Shown one piece after another: positions 49,001 through 60,100 of a stretch of DNA of 64,000 bases. Source of the stretch: Nitzschia sp. pyKryTriq1. Its lineage: Eukaryota; Bacillariophyta; Bacillariophyceae; Bacillariales; Bacillariaceae. The number at the start of each line of letters is the position of its first letter. Within the stretch, counting starts at the first letter, position 1. The position numbers were made by a program, and so were the translations under genes. The notes beneath the pieces are model-generated. The model had not been told where the DNA came from and made no database searches. It saw nothing but the letters and a program-made list of their open reading frames with translations. The DNA lies in contig OY101115.1 of the NCBI GenBank assembly GCA_956465555.1, forward strand, positions 1,488,001-1,552,000. The letters run 5' to 3'.

Positions 49001-51235
49001 TGCTCCCTGCATGAGTTGTCCACCCATGTAGTCTGGAATCGACTGATGACTCTGCGATTGCGGGGCGTGTCCTATCGTTTGACCGTGAATCATTTCCGTT
49101 CCATGGCTCTGCGAAAAATTTCCGTGCGACTCGGATCTTGATCGACTGTGAGTTGCTGGCTTATTCATCCTTGCCATGTACTTGTCTTGCTTGATGCGAG
49201 CGGCGCGGGCCAGGCCGCTGATGGTTTCGCTAATTTCTAACACTGCCGCCTGGGGGATGCCCAGCTCTGCCACCATTTCCTTAGCCACTTGAATGGGATC
49301 ATCTTGGACCAAATGAAAGTCAAACTGAACATTTTGCGTTTGCCCTTCCACGGGAAGAGTGACTACGAGCTTCAACACATCGTCATCGTACGGCCGAGAG
49401 ACCGCATATTCATCCTCGATAACTGCAGCAGCGACAAGAAAATGAAAAGCAGAGGCGGGACTTTGAGCAGGTGCGGGACCAGCCTGTTGCTTTGATATCG
49501 GTTGACCAGCTTGCTGTGCCACCTGCGCCTCTCCTTCCCCTTCCAAGTCTCCAGAGCCCGTTCTTTCATGTGTTTGAACAGGATCATCGTTCTCGTCTCG
49601 CTGCAACTCTTGCCCTCGACCCATCAAAACCTTTGGTTTCCGAAAACTCATTTCGCTATCAGGCATTTCATCAAACCTGTCCGACTCATCCTCGGTAAGA
49701 GAGCTTGAAGATGGGCTCGGATCCAATTTGTTCACAGCTGGCGAGCTTACTGGTGCCTGTGCGGTTTCCATAGGTTTTGAGGATTGGGATCGCGTCGTCT
49801 TCGAAGCACCCTTGGCTCCACCCGAAGATGTTTCCGGTACTTCCTTGATCGTTCTCTCGTTCATCGGGGGCTCCACCTCCACCTCATCATCATCTGAAGG
49901 CCGCTGCTGCAAAAAAGGATGCGCGATGAGTTCAGTAGCGCTCGGTCGAACATAGTTTCCATCTTCACCCTTGATTCCTAAACACATCTTGATAAACTCT
50001 CTTGCATGGCGACTCTTGAGCCGCTTGAGACTATCTGGAGGATCCCCTCGTGTGACCTTTTTGTAAATCTGGGCTGGGTTGTTACATTCTCGATACGGAA
50101 TCTCCTTTGTAAATATTTCGAGTAAACACATGCCAAACGCATAAATGTCCACCTTCTCATCGTATGCATTCTCCTCGTACATATCGGGCGCCATAAATTC
50201 CGGGGTACCAAGCACACTGAGTGCTTTTCCGTTGCGGTGTACAGTGCTCAGGCCGAGGTCTCCTATCCGAAGATCACCACTGGTACCATTGATAAATATA
50301 TTTTCGCACTTGAGGTCTCTATGGATGACCGGGGGCTCCTGCGAATGAAGGTATTCCAAACCCTTCAATATTTGCAGAGCCCATCGTTTCGCAATTTTCC
50401 ACCGGATCACTTGTACCTTATTGATAAAACTCTTCAGTGTCCCGGAAGATAAAATTTCAGTGACAAAATTCACTTGTTGCTTCTCTCGATTGACCCAGGA
50501 TCCATGAAAACTGATAATGTTGTGGTGGTGTAATCGCTCGAGTAGGCGAACTTCGTTTACAATTCGATTCCTCTCATTCTTGGGAACTCCCGCGAGGTGA
50601 ACTACATTCCAGGCCACTTCGATCCCCTCCTGAGTGTCATACGCTCTGTAAACATCTTTCGATGCTCCACTGCCCAATTTTTCCATGAAACGAACGTAGC
50701 GGCCGCCAGGGGATCGCTCCACGATCGCGTTATTTCCATGCGGACTCGACATGATGTCCTCCAGCTCCACACTGCCGATGCCTCCATCTATATCTTCCAC
50801 CACCGCCGGAGCGCTAGCTACAGAGCCAGCATCAGTTTCCGGTGATGCAAGCAACATAGATGAAGCGAATTCTGCTTGGGACTCCATCGCCGAGGATGGG
50901 ACCGCTGCTGGCATGGACACCACGGACCCAGAGTCTCCTCCATCTTGCGCTGCTTTTGTACTCTCAGAGGGACCTGATTCCGTAACAACTAACATGGGCG
51001 GTATGTCATGCTCCGGTGTATCTTGCTGTTGTTGCTGTTGGGGGCTGTGTGTTATTGTCTTGTCTACTGGAGTTTCCTCTGATTTAGGCACCATGATGGG
51101 TTCTTGAGGCTTGTGAGGAGGTGCCTCCTGCGTAGACTCAGTACTGGTTTCTACGTGCTGAACAGAAATTACGCCACCAGCGGGAGTGGAATGATGGGTC
51201 GTTGTAGGCTCCTGAGATTTTGCTTCCGATGCCAT
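46100..51235 (-). CDS. WNK: WNK-type protein kinase with OSR1_C-like domain and Gln-rich tandem repeats (1711 aa)
   Basis: Single exon. The ATG at 51235 (MASEAKSQEPTTTHH) is the first in frame. Kinase domain at about 180-445. The glycine loop GSGASKDVYRA carries a Lys at the WNK position, and the usual Lys of strand 3 is absent (EVAWNVVHL), the defining WNK trait. VIHRDLKCENIF, IGDLGLSTV (DLG for DFG), GTPEFMAPDMYEE and VDIYAFGMCLLEI follow the WNK pattern closely. An OSR1_C/PF2-like autoregulatory domain (VVTLPVEGQTQNVQFDFHLV) follows at about 615-690. Next is a Gln/Pro/Gly/His-rich region of about 900 residues with near-perfect tandem repeats, and a charged C-terminal coiled coil (DEEIAAELRKLDEDFQKHMM). 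WNK kinases sense chloride, osmotic state and crowding; in this organism that is inference. Confidence 0.92.
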   Translation of the reverse strand: MASEAKSQEPTTTHHSTPAGGVISVQHVETSTESTQEAPPHKPQEPIMVPKSEETPVDKTITHSPQQQQQQDTPEHDIPPMLVVTESGPSESTKAAQDGGDSGSVVSMPAAVPSSAMESQAEFASSMLLASPETDAGSVASAPAVVEDIDGGIGSVELEDIMSSPHGNNAIVERSPGGRYVRFMEKLGSGASKDVYRAYDTQEGIEVAWNVVHLAGVPKNERNRIVNEVRLLERLHHHNIISFHGSWVNREKQQVNFVTEILSSGTLKSFINKVQVIRWKIAKRWALQILKGLEYLHSQEPPVIHRDLKCENIFINGTSGDLRIGDLGLSTVHRNGKALSVLGTPEFMAPDMYEENAYDEKVDIYAFGMCLLEIFTKEIPYRECNNPAQIYKKVTRGDPPDSLKRLKSRHAREFIKMCLGIKGEDGNYVRPSATELIAHPFLQQRPSDDDEVEVEPPMNERTIKEVPETSSGGAKGASKTTRSQSSKPMETAQAPVSSPAVNKLDPSPSSSSLTEDESDRFDEMPDSEMSFRKPKVLMGRGQELQRDENDDPVQTHERTGSGDLEGEGEAQVAQQAGQPISKQQAGPAPAQSPASAFHFLVAAAVIEDEYAVSRPYDDDVLKLVVTLPVEGQTQNVQFDFHLVQDDPIQVAKEMVAELGIPQAAVLEISETISGLARAARIKQDKYMARMNKPATHSRSRSESHGNFSQSHGTEMIHGQTIGHAPQSQSHQSIPDYMGGQLMQGAPAQEQSPHVHGQQMTHQGSMPQMHMHPQHQASGDSLSSLPLNSQMQNLSVGQQMGNGDQTIQTAPAHVGHGQHQQQNWNPHPGQNGPSPAPPPPDSSRNIGPQNYGHAPLVRSLSADVTGPAPTYAQVPMQQGQMANQQHGQQGVDSQGAYGQAAMQQAQPPNHQQVQQGGGQLPMQHAQATNNQQQVQQGVGQIPLHHAQAPNQQQAQQGGGQIPMQHAQVPNQQQVQQGAGQIPMQHAQVPNQQQVQQGGGQVPMQHAQVPNQPQTQSGGQQSVDGQSTYNQAQMQHAQVPNQLQAQSGQPGEGQGAYNQAQMQHTQVPNHQQQAQNVGQSGEGHGAYNQAQMQHSQVLNQQQVQSVGQRGDGQGAYNPVQMQHTQVPNQQQAQNGQPGEGQGAYNQVQMQHTQVPNQQQAQSVGQPGEGQGAYNQGQMQHSQVPNQQQAQSIGQPGEVQGAYSQAQGQHSQVPNQQQAQSVGQPGEVQGAYNHAQMQHSQVPIQQQAQSVGQLGEVQGAYNPVQMQHTQVPNQQQAQSVGQPGEGQGAYNQAQMQHTQVPNQQQAQSTGQGYNQAQMQHTQVPNQLQAQSGGQQDGQGQGPTAYMNNPQNQDHAAQAHVAAPAPYGHQSQNQGPLPSQGIGQGMLVQGNSGHVGGGYDYQATHHNESSAGQSQYMQSSTHSMQQHSMQQNPNQQMHVMSQNAQNQGYGPAVGQQQSHPVAQQPQHQQQIHAVPPQNPQGPAQPPQHQQFVPNQPQAVPQHQGVPADSQQQQPAPSGPPNTNANVEASSNIPIQIPTDPALAVDEVTAQDTPAANNLMESSSFADDQVISQYNHMNGVLGVPSIEIDVENLDDEEIAAELRKLDEDFQKHMMRAQKVFDSRMDNLQRTQVQREVQHQKTLEKHQKERADFEKRRQQEEIEQNRRIEQLQKDWERRREAMRQQQLAEAQAAENSALSSSTPETSSIDAPDGSSAQ
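47215..48600 (-). repeat. Coding tandem repeats in the WNK gene (about 87-bp and about 66-bp units)
   Basis: The coding strand repeats a unit of about 29 codons (GAYNQAQMQHTQVPNQQQAQ then SVGQPGEGQ) about ten times at 47,225-48,180. A shorter related unit (QVQQGGGQIPMQHAQVPNQQ) is repeated about six times at 48,180-48,560. Units differ by few substitutions, which suggests recent expansion or homogenisation. The repeats keep the opposite strand open too, creating long false frames on the plus strand. Confidence 0.9.
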
Positions 51236-52375
51236 GATAATCCACCAAACGAGAAACACCACGCGGCGGAACGATTAGGATTACAAACACCGGCGCAGCT
51301 CGTTTGTTATTTGAGTTTCGGTTCGAAAGAAAGACCCGAGGGGAGAGAGCAGCCTCTCTCTGGGAGAGGAACCGACTTGGCGCGGCACGGAATGCTTAGT
51401 TCTCAATGGTCTCTCGATGGAAAAACGCCGCACTAAAACAACCTCGATTATCTTACTGTGGTGCTGCGACTAATGCTGGGTTTAATTCTTGGGAAGGTAG
51501 CAAATGGTAGCCTTTCAACACCATGGACAGGGTCTTTTTCTTCAGAGATACATAAAGGAGACAGAGAGAGAGAGAGAGACGAGAGGCTTCAGTTGTTTAG
51601 TTTTTCGTCGTCGCCTGGCCTACTCTCTGCCTGAAAAAGGTGGCCCCTATGTGTAAGTTCTGGACCTCTCAGTTCATTAAATCAATGATTCTCGTTACAT
51701 ATAGCTTGGGGGTCAGGTGGGTTGACCCTGCTTGTTTTCTCGCCTATAATAACATGTTCGAGTGCTGCAGGCTCCGCGACGACGCCAAACGTGGGCGGCT
51801 AAAACCATTGAAATGTACTACTGCGTGTCTGAAAACATGTCGCTTTCATGGACAGCACATGATGGGCCAGCGTACTGCGAATTTTGGTAGAAGTATCCCG
51901 TAGAAATCTACAGGATTGTGACAAAAATTCCGAATTGCGAGGCAGCCACTCCATGTCGGGGCTCGGCCCGCGAATGACCTTTCGGCAGTCACTGAATGAG
52001 CGGACCGATGCTGAATGAGCGGTGATGGGCGCCGGGAGCAAGCGTTGCGTTGGGCACCGCGCACCCATCCCAGCCAGTCAACCAATCGAGCGCGCCGTAG
52101 AATGCGTGACCGTCTGTCGTCGTCGGTGCGTGGGAGCGAAATGAGCAACAACACACAACACCTACCGGCACCAAAATGCACAATGCGATGCCACCGGTAC
52201 AGTACGTACATACCAGTATTTACGAGCGAGAAGAGAGAGGATAATGGAGTTTCGAAGTTGTTGGATGTTGGATGGATGAAAGATGATCATCGCCCATTTC
52301 TCTCGCTCGGTCTTTTCTACGACTGCGCTAGACTCCTACTCCTAGTCGAGATACACACAATAACATTATATCAGA
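51236..52375. other. Divergent spacer, 1.1 kb
   Basis: Upstream region of the kinase (minus) and TTC1-like (plus) genes. Contains a GAGAGAGAGAGAG tract (51565-51585) and GTAC motifs at 52195-52210. No gene is supported. Confidence 0.55.
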
Positions 52376-53287
52376 ATGGCGACCACCACGTTCACTAGCG
52401 AAGGTTTCGATCTCGACGCCATGGCGGCAGAGGTTACCGGTACCGGTGGTGTGACCGAGAACGAAGTGATCTACGAAATTGGAGGTGGTGCGACGGTCGT
52501 CCCCGACACCAGCAAAAATACTCTAGACCAAGATCAAAAAGAGGAAGAGGTTCTCGAGGGAATCGACAAGGCAGAAGAGTGGAAACGGCAGGGGAACGAG
52601 CAGTTCAAGAAGGGCAGCTACTTGGAAGCCTTCGATCTCTACACGGAAGCAATTGAGGCTTGTCCTGGCGAGCTGAAAGGAGAGGATATATTGAGACAAC
52701 GAGACGAATTCAACGAAGCGGAACGAGCGAAAGCGTTTTCGAGACAGCGACTGGACGAAGAGACGCGGGGTAATCGCAAAGCGGGCGACTCCTCTTCCTC
52801 CGAGGAGAAGAAGGAACCAGAAAAACCGAAACCACTGCCCGAATTCAAACTAGAAGCGCAACCCCATGGCGAAAAACTCGCGGTGTACTACTGCAATCGG
52901 GCGGCTGCTCTAATACATATGGAACGTTACGAGGATGCCATTAAAGATTGCGATGTTTCTGTCTTGCTCAACGCCAAGTACTCCAAGGCGTTTGTGCGAC
53001 GATCCTCAGCGTACGAAAAGTCAGAAAACACCGAAGACGCTCTGAGAGATGCCAAGAAAGCTCTGGAATTGGAACCTGCAAATGCTACATTACGGAAAAC
53101 TGTCAACCGCCTGCAAAAAATCGAGGATGAGCGCTTGGAGAAGTTGAAGGAGGAAACGCTCGGAAAGCTGAAAGAGCTTGGAAACTCTATTCTTGGAAAT
53201 TTTGGTCTGAGTTTGGACAACTTTCAAGCTGTTCAAGACCCAAACTCGGGCTCCTACAGTATATCGTTTAACCAAGGCGCCAAATAG
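52376..53287 (+). CDS. TTC1: TTC1-like tetratricopeptide repeat protein (303 aa)
   Basis: Single exon, ATG 52376 to TAG 53285-53287. An acidic N-terminus is followed by three TPR units: AEEWKRQGNEQFKKGSYLEA, LAVYYCNRAAALIHMERYED and KYSKAFVRRSSAYEKSENTE, the first two separated by a charged insert (about 105-160). The C-terminal helix and tail (LGKLKELGNSILGNFGLSL, DNFQAVQDPNSGSYSISFNQ) are diagnostic of TTC1 across eukaryotes. TTC1 acts as a co-chaperone-type adaptor in the cytosol that binds Hsp90/Hsp70 tails; in this organism that is inferred from the family. It converges with the ataxin-2 gene 222 bp away. Confidence 0.9.
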   Translation: MATTTFTSEGFDLDAMAAEVTGTGGVTENEVIYEIGGGATVVPDTSKNTLDQDQKEEEVLEGIDKAEEWKRQGNEQFKKGSYLEAFDLYTEAIEACPGELKGEDILRQRDEFNEAERAKAFSRQRLDEETRGNRKAGDSSSSEEKKEPEKPKPLPEFKLEAQPHGEKLAVYYCNRAAALIHMERYEDAIKDCDVSVLLNAKYSKAFVRRSSAYEKSENTEDALRDAKKALELEPANATLRKTVNRLQKIEDERLEKLKEETLGKLKELGNSILGNFGLSLDNFQAVQDPNSGSYSISFNQGAK

Positions 53288-53509
53288 AAAAAAGGAAATA
53301 TTCGCTCCATTTCGAACAGCTGTAGTGATCGAAGTGATTTTTGAATGCTAATGTTTAGCTTGCCGTAAGAAAGCAGGCAATTGTTCATCTGTCCTGCAAT
53401 GAATGTTTGAACTAGGAGAACAGAAAGAAACTCCACCTCAAACGTAGCATTCAGGAACCTAACCAATCGGAGGGAGGGGAATCGGAATTCAGTAATTCCA
53501 GAGCCCTGA

Positions 53510-56463
53510 TTACGAAGAACCTTCCGGCACGATTCCTTCATTTGGTTTCTCTCCTTCCTGCGGTTGGCCTTGCGGCACGTTGGGAGCACCTTGATCCAGT
53601 GCGCCATCATGCTGCGGCTGAGGCGTAGAAAGACCACTGTTGGGCCCCCCGTATGGTGGTTGCTGCTGGTGCTGATGATGATTGTTCTGATACTGCCCTC
53701 TTCCACCAGGTCCTCGTCCTCCTCCCCTTCTACCTCTGCCTCCACGCCCACGTCCCGGGCCCCTGCCGCCTCGACCTCGAAATCCTCCATCACCATCGTC
53801 CATCATGCCATGACCGTAAGCACCTGGTGGGTACGGCATTGGCCCATTGGGGCCGGCATAGTAGGGAGCGCCACCAGGTCCTCGCATATGCATGTTTGGA
53901 GGCATGCCGCCTGGTTGCATCGGGTACATTTGTCGGTAGGGGGCGCCCTGAGGTCCGACCGGTATTTGTTGTGGACCGCCAACGAATTGAGGTGGGTAAC
54001 CTCCTGGTCCACGTGGGTGCATGCCCATGGCTCCTCCAGCAAAGTAGGCGCCTTGCGGGGGGACATTGTAGGGCATTGGCATAGGCTGTTGTTGCTGCTG
54101 CTGATGATGATGAGGCTGTTGTTGTTGAGATTGCGGACCCTGTTGTCCCGGTGCCGCTGGTTGGGATGGCTCGCCCTCTTGAGACGAAGGACCAGCCGAG
54201 TCAGTGCTTGCATCGCCGCCCGTGGGGGGAGCCGCCGGTCCACCTTGACTCGAAGGTGCTACCGCTGGAGGTTGCGGGGCTCCTGGTGCTCCGGTACCTG
54301 GTTGCATGTGCTGAGGTTGTTGTCCTTGCATTTGCTGGGGAACGCCTTGTTGGTCCATCCCAGCAAATTGTGGAGGATAACGCATGCCTGGGTATTGGGG
54401 GCTCATCATCGGCATCATTCCTGTAAAATAGACATGGCGGATGATGATAGTCAGAAATCAATCAAGTCGAAAAAAAAGAGCTCACATCGATCCAATTTGA
54501 TGAAAAATAATGCTTACCTGGCTGCCCCATTTGGGCATGCATGTAATGAGGAGGTTGCATCGGATGACCGCCAGCGTGCATCTGCATATTTGGATCAGGC
54601 ATCTGCTGGGGTTGTTGCTGCGGGAGAAAACCTCCACCTCCCGTACCGAAACTTGGAGTAAATGACTTGGCCGACGGGTTGAAGGTGAACGACTTTGCAT
54701 TCGCGTTGAGCTTACTAGTTTTGGGTTTTTCATCAGTCTTTTCTTCCTCAGTCTTCTTGTCCGCTGATGCGCTTTCGTTTGCCGTCTTGGTTTCGTCCTT
54801 TTTCTCATCTGCTGGTTCAGAGTCTTTGGAAGCTTCGGCGGTCTTTTCTTCGGCCTTGGGTGCGGGTACAGGAGCAGCTTCAGATGGTACCTTCGCCGCA
54901 CCTTCCGAGGATTTGGTTTCCGCAGCGGTCGCGGGTGCCTTGCCTGCAACACTAGGCGGGGCTGCTTTTTTACTCGCGTCTGCTTTTGCTGCTGCAGCGG
55001 CGTAATTCATGATTTTCTTTGGTGCACCAGCTGGAGCGGCTTTGTCTGGTTGGGCCTCGTGCCGTTGCTTTCCTTCCTTCGTCAAGACACCAGAATATCG
55101 ATCCTCCTCATCATAATCAGTTTCCAATGCTTGGCCTCTTTCTTCCGCGATGTGGATGTTTGAACTGGTGGTGGTTTCAATCTCCCTTGCGATCCTTTCG
55201 GCTTCCTTGATTTTACGGGAATCGATCTGCGATTTGTCCAGTTCCGTTGTGTACAAGTTTTCGTCGAACGAAGCATTAACATTGAAGAGTTCTTCATTGG
55301 CTTTGAATTGATCCCAGCCTCCGATGTTTCCCTTGAGACCGGAAGTATCCTTCGCAGGACCGCCATTTCCTTTTCGTCCCTTCGGATCGGTACCCAGAGC
55401 ACCAGCAAGTGCCTCTGCTCGAGTTTGTTTCCCCCCACCAGGAGCACTCGTCCATGCACTGCCAGCAGCAACCAGATCCCGGTTTCCTCCCGCTCGGGTG
55501 CCCGAAATTTGCGTATCCGTCTCGAATTCGTGACTTGCGCCCTTCCCAGCGAATGACTTGTTGGGGCGGTCTAGATTGATGTTCTTGGCGTACAACTGTA
55601 CAACCTTATCCACCGCTAGAATGACCTTACTTCCAGCCTCGATGCTATTGTCTTTTCCGGCTTTCACAACCTTGACAGTGTTCAATACGTACTTATTTTT
55701 GACGTCCGCCTCCAAGCTATCAAAGGGGGTAAAGGTGTGGAAGACACCTTCCAACACAGCACCATCGGTCAGGGTAGCCACCACTTTCTGGCCAATCAAA
55801 GTCAAGCTCAAATGCAAGAGGCGTTCGCGATGAATAACTGACAGGGAAGCTCCATTGGGCTTGTTGTTGTTATTATTATCAGTGGGAGTTGAGGGCTTGT
55901 TGCCGCTGGAGGGAGCTCGGGCTTTATCGGCGGGCCCCATGCCTGGTGGAGGGCCGCTAGTCTTTAAGGGACGAGCCCAAGCATTCGCAGGGCTGGGAGC
56001 TGGAGCTTTTCCGTTCGAGGCCACGGCTCCTTCCCTGTGAAAGGTAAAATGAACGGAGACACAAAAGGAAAAGAAGAGTGTGAGTGACACAAACGACGAG
56101 TCAACTGAAAGATATCGGCATCTTGAAGCGCGGAAAAAGTAGATACACAGGAAACAGGCGAATTTTCGCAAATCTCAGCGGCAGCGACGGCGTATCCACA
56201 GATCAGATAATAATAATAATGCTGAAGCTGTGGAGACCTACAGTCTTCAGTATGATAACGGTATCGGAACAAGGGAGGTCCAAGTAAGCGATGCCACATT
56301 CCGAGGGATCGCCCACACATTTTCCCGAACGCCGACCAATGCATCTGGTACTGATTCCTACGTGCGTTCTACGTCTGTGTGGCGCGAGAAAATTTCCAGA
56401 CAACCTCCATCGTGAGCCGCAAGCTTGAACCTACCCTGGTTTTTGGCCTCGTTTGGTCGCCAT
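53510..56463 (-). CDS. ATXN2: Ataxin-2 family protein (818 aa)
   Basis: Three minus-strand exons: 56463-56435 (29 nt), 56034-54518 and 54420-53510, with introns of 400 and 97 bp. Phases 2 and 1 agree, giving MATKRGQKPG-EGAVASNGK and MGQPG-MMPMMSPQ. A LsmD/Sm-ATX domain lies at about 78-165 (LLHLSLTLIGQKVVATLTDG; EGVFHTFTPFDSLEADVK). A LsmAD region follows at about 178-325 (HEFETDTQISG; FNVNASFDENLYTTELDKSQ). Then come a Lys/Glu/Ala-rich linker, a PAM2 motif for poly(A)-binding protein (SKLNANAKSFTFNPSAKSF, about 455), a Pro/Gln/Met-rich stretch and an RGG block (GRGGRGPGRGRGGRGRRGGG). Ataxin-2 proteins control mRNA stability and translation and join stress granules in the cytosol. Confidence 0.88.
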
Positions 56464-57118
56464 GGTTCCGAAAAAAGTAGGAAGCACAAAGGAATACGAA
56501 CAATAACACAATAACGAAAACGGGCAAGCGTCTCCTTTCTCAGACCACACTCGTGAGTACTTCCCGTAGTTGTTTGTGTGGTAGTAAGTCGTAAGGTGTA
56601 GACTACCTTCTCGCGCTTTGCAGTTGCGACCGACCCCGAAAAAATCGTCCCGAGAGCCGAGAGGAGAGGCGCGAGAGGCGCGAGAGGCCACAGGATCTTC
56701 GAGCAAGCTTCGAGCGGCCGTCGGCGGGCAGGCAGGAGCGAACGAGGTTCGAGCTCGAGGTAAATACCGGCCGAATTCCAGCCAATGGTACGCGCGAAAA
56801 CGAACCTGGTATCCCCAGGTTCTGAGCCATTTTTCGATACATACATTCTGTCCAACGTCTCCGTCTCCCAAAAGCTCCGCAGTGCGCCGCTTGATGGCCG
56901 CACATGCCAACGACGTACCGAACCATCACCTATCCATCATCCATCATCCTAACCGCATCAAGCGTCAACAAAATAACACCTCGCACCGAATAGGACCTGC
57001 TTTGCCGATCGAATTGCAGAGGGTATCACTCATTGCAACAGCTAGTAGGACCAGAGACATTGTCCTTCAGTACATGCAAATCGTTCCAGAGCCATCAATA
57101 TAATATAGATTTGTCGAG
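56464..57118. other. Divergent spacer, 0.65 kb
   Basis: Shared upstream region of the ataxin-2 and HA-repeat genes, with an imperfect GAGGCGCGAGAGGC repeat near 56665-56690. No coding frame is supported. Confidence 0.5.
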
Positions 57119-60100
57119 ATGACCACGGCTCGGATGGATCCAATGGATCATCCGATGGCGAAAGTTCCGACAGAGAAATCACATCCAATAGCCGATGGCA
57201 AACGGCGAATAAGATGTTTTCAAGCTCCGACACCCCCCTCGGTTTATCTCACCTCGGTGGCTGCGTTAACAGTTGCAGCTTCTTACCTGTGGGTTTCCCC
57301 AGCTTTTGGGTTCCTATCCTCCGCACCTAGAACATCTTGGGAGAAGAGTAATAGCGCGCACATCTATGCACCTGCCAGCCCCCAGCGGTATGGCCGAATA
57401 GCACCTGCGGGGGTACAAGAGGCAGATAGAAGATCCAAGGGATTATTTACCCGTCTTTTCTTGGCAGGAGGGAGTTCCAACGAAAAAGACGAGTGGCGTG
57501 CTATTCTTGCCTCGTTTCAGCTGTATAAAGCAGCGTACGGCGACATGAAGATCCCAGTTCGCTTTGTAGTTCCTTCCATGAAACCATGGCCTGGTAAGTT
57601 TGGTTTGGCACAATGAGATGGATGACCGACCCCCCTCTGTGTTTGTTTCTCATGTCATATGTGTTGCTTCCTCGTGACACCCATCCGATACATCATAGAG
57701 GCCGCGTGGGGGATGCAGCTTGGAAAGAAGGTTTCACAAATCCGCTCCGAGGGCAAATACATTGAGAACAATGAGCGTCGACGACAACAGCTAGATAAAC
57801 TTGGATTTGTGTGGAGAATGAGATCTGAAACGCAATCGGCCATTGACAGCGTGGATATTCCATTTGATCAGATATATAATGCCTTGAAGGTCTATCGTAG
57901 CGAAATCCAGCCTACGGGGCCATTGACCGTACCAGTGGAGTTCTCTGTACCCAAAAGTGATGAGTGGCCCGATAACTTAAGAGGCCTTCCGCTTGGAAGA
58001 GCGGCGCAAAAGCTTCGTTCCAAAACCTATCTTCGAGATAATCCAGGGGCGGAGGACAAGCTAGCGGCGATCGGTTTCCCGCTGAGCTCTAAGATGGCCG
58101 CAAACGATGTTCGATTCCAGAATGTGTATACTGCATTGCAGCGCTATAAAGAAATTTACGGTGACATGTTGGTACCACAGCCATTCGAGGTCCCATCTGA
58201 CACTCAGGACTGGCCAAAGGCCACCTGGGGTCTTCGCCTCGGAGCCCGTGTCAACGCAATTAGAAGTCAGGGAACTTTCATCAAGCAGAGCCCTGAAAGA
58301 CGACAGCTTCTTGATGAGGTCGGTTTTGTGTGGATTCCGCCTGAAGGCGAGCGGCGGAAGAGGGGGCGAAAGTCAAAGGCCGAGTTAGACGAGGCAGACG
58401 CACGACGCGCAATGGCGATCGAGAGCTCTGTGTCAGAGGAGGCTTCCGAATCCGAGAATACTGGAGATGATGATCTGGACTCATTTGTGGCGTCTTTTGA
58501 TTTCAGTGGCACTGATTCGAGCGAAGAGCTAGAAGAGGATACAATTTCGCCCACATGGGGTTTCGAAGGCGGGAACGAGTTCCAAGAGGCCGTTGCTGCT
58601 GCTCAGGTAGAGGCAGCCCAGCAGGCAGCACAGGAGGAGTATCAACCACAGCAGACTTTGCGGGAAAGCCTCCGGCAAGCTAGGGAGAGAGCTATTGAGG
58701 TCGGAATCGTTAAAGAAGGGTAAGTGTTATCTCGAAAGTACGACGTTTGAGGTTCGAACGCATTTCTAACCATTTCTGTAGAGAGGGCAAGACGCTCGTC
58801 AAGGGCAAACGCGAGAGGGATATTCCATGGTTTAACGATGACTTTGGCGGCGCATTCGTTTTCGAGGATGTTGTAGAAGCACTAACGCTATACAAGTCGT
58901 TCTATGGTGATTTTTCTAACCTGACAAACGAGGAGTTCATTATCCCGTACCAAGGCGAAGTACCTGACCCGTTCGCTATTGATTATGATGACGACGACTC
59001 AGACATTGTTGGTGATGACCCCTCTTCTAGAGCCGCTGCAGCCATTGCTCGATTTGATGAATTTGATGATTTCGATTTGACGGAAGACACGATCGAGGCT
59101 GAGATCTCCAGACTCGAACGGGAAGTCCTCGAACCAGCTGAATTGGAGGAGGTGACCGCAGTTGCAACTCTAACCCCCATCAAAGAAGTGGAGTGGCCAG
59201 AACATCTTGCAGGTATGCAGCTCGGAAATATTGTGGTGAGGATCAGAGACGGCAGCCTAGAAGTGAAACATCTGCCAGAAAGGAAGAAGCAGCTCGATGC
59301 CATTGGCTTCGACTGGGGAGATCCAAAGTATTTCATTGATGTTCCTTTTGAGAAGGCGATGTGCGCCATGTATGCCTACTACCTTGTGAGAGGCGACATG
59401 TTTGTTCATGCTGATTTCGTAATGCCCGATGAAGACCCGTGGCCTCGAGCTCTGGCTGGTTACGAAATTGGCTTAGCGGTGAAGCGTCTCCGCGAGCTGC
59501 AGAATTTTATGGAGGCATATCATACCGAAAAAGTCGGTCTCCTTCGGATGATCGACTTTGTATGGTTCCCGACATTAGCCCTACCCATTGATCCGAATGA
59601 ACCCGAAATGACCGATGAAATGCTCAAGCTAAGTGCGTTTGGGCACCCAGACTATGCAAAGATGATTGATATCCCGATGGGTCTGCCAGATAAGATAATT
59701 GCAGATGGTCCGTTCGTAGACACAGACGACCCAAAGCTATGGTGGAGAAAGTGGCACAATTGGGACCATGTAGCCGATTACTGGTATGAAAACGGTCGCC
59801 GGGACAATGCTTTTGTCCTTAGGGGCATGGGCTATCCACAAATGGCAGACGAACACGAAGAGAAGTACGGTCCGGGTCTTTTCACCCAAATCGAAGAAAC
59901 CTTGGACATCCTCGAGAGCGGCAAGAAGATCTCGAGCGCTACTGAAAAAGAGGAGGTGCTCGAGAAACTGAAGTACTATCGAGGGGAACTAGCTGGATGT
60001 ACGGACACCCACCCACAGGACATTGAAAAACTTGTTGAAGAAATCGACATTCATATGCTTCAACTGGTGACAGGAAAGAAGGGAGGCTCGGTAGAGGAAC

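Noticed and set aside
53564-54661. Plus-strand frame (365 codons) opposite the ataxin-2 C-terminus
   Set aside because: Reverse reading of the RGG and Gln/Pro-rich region; it crosses the mapped intron and has no motif.
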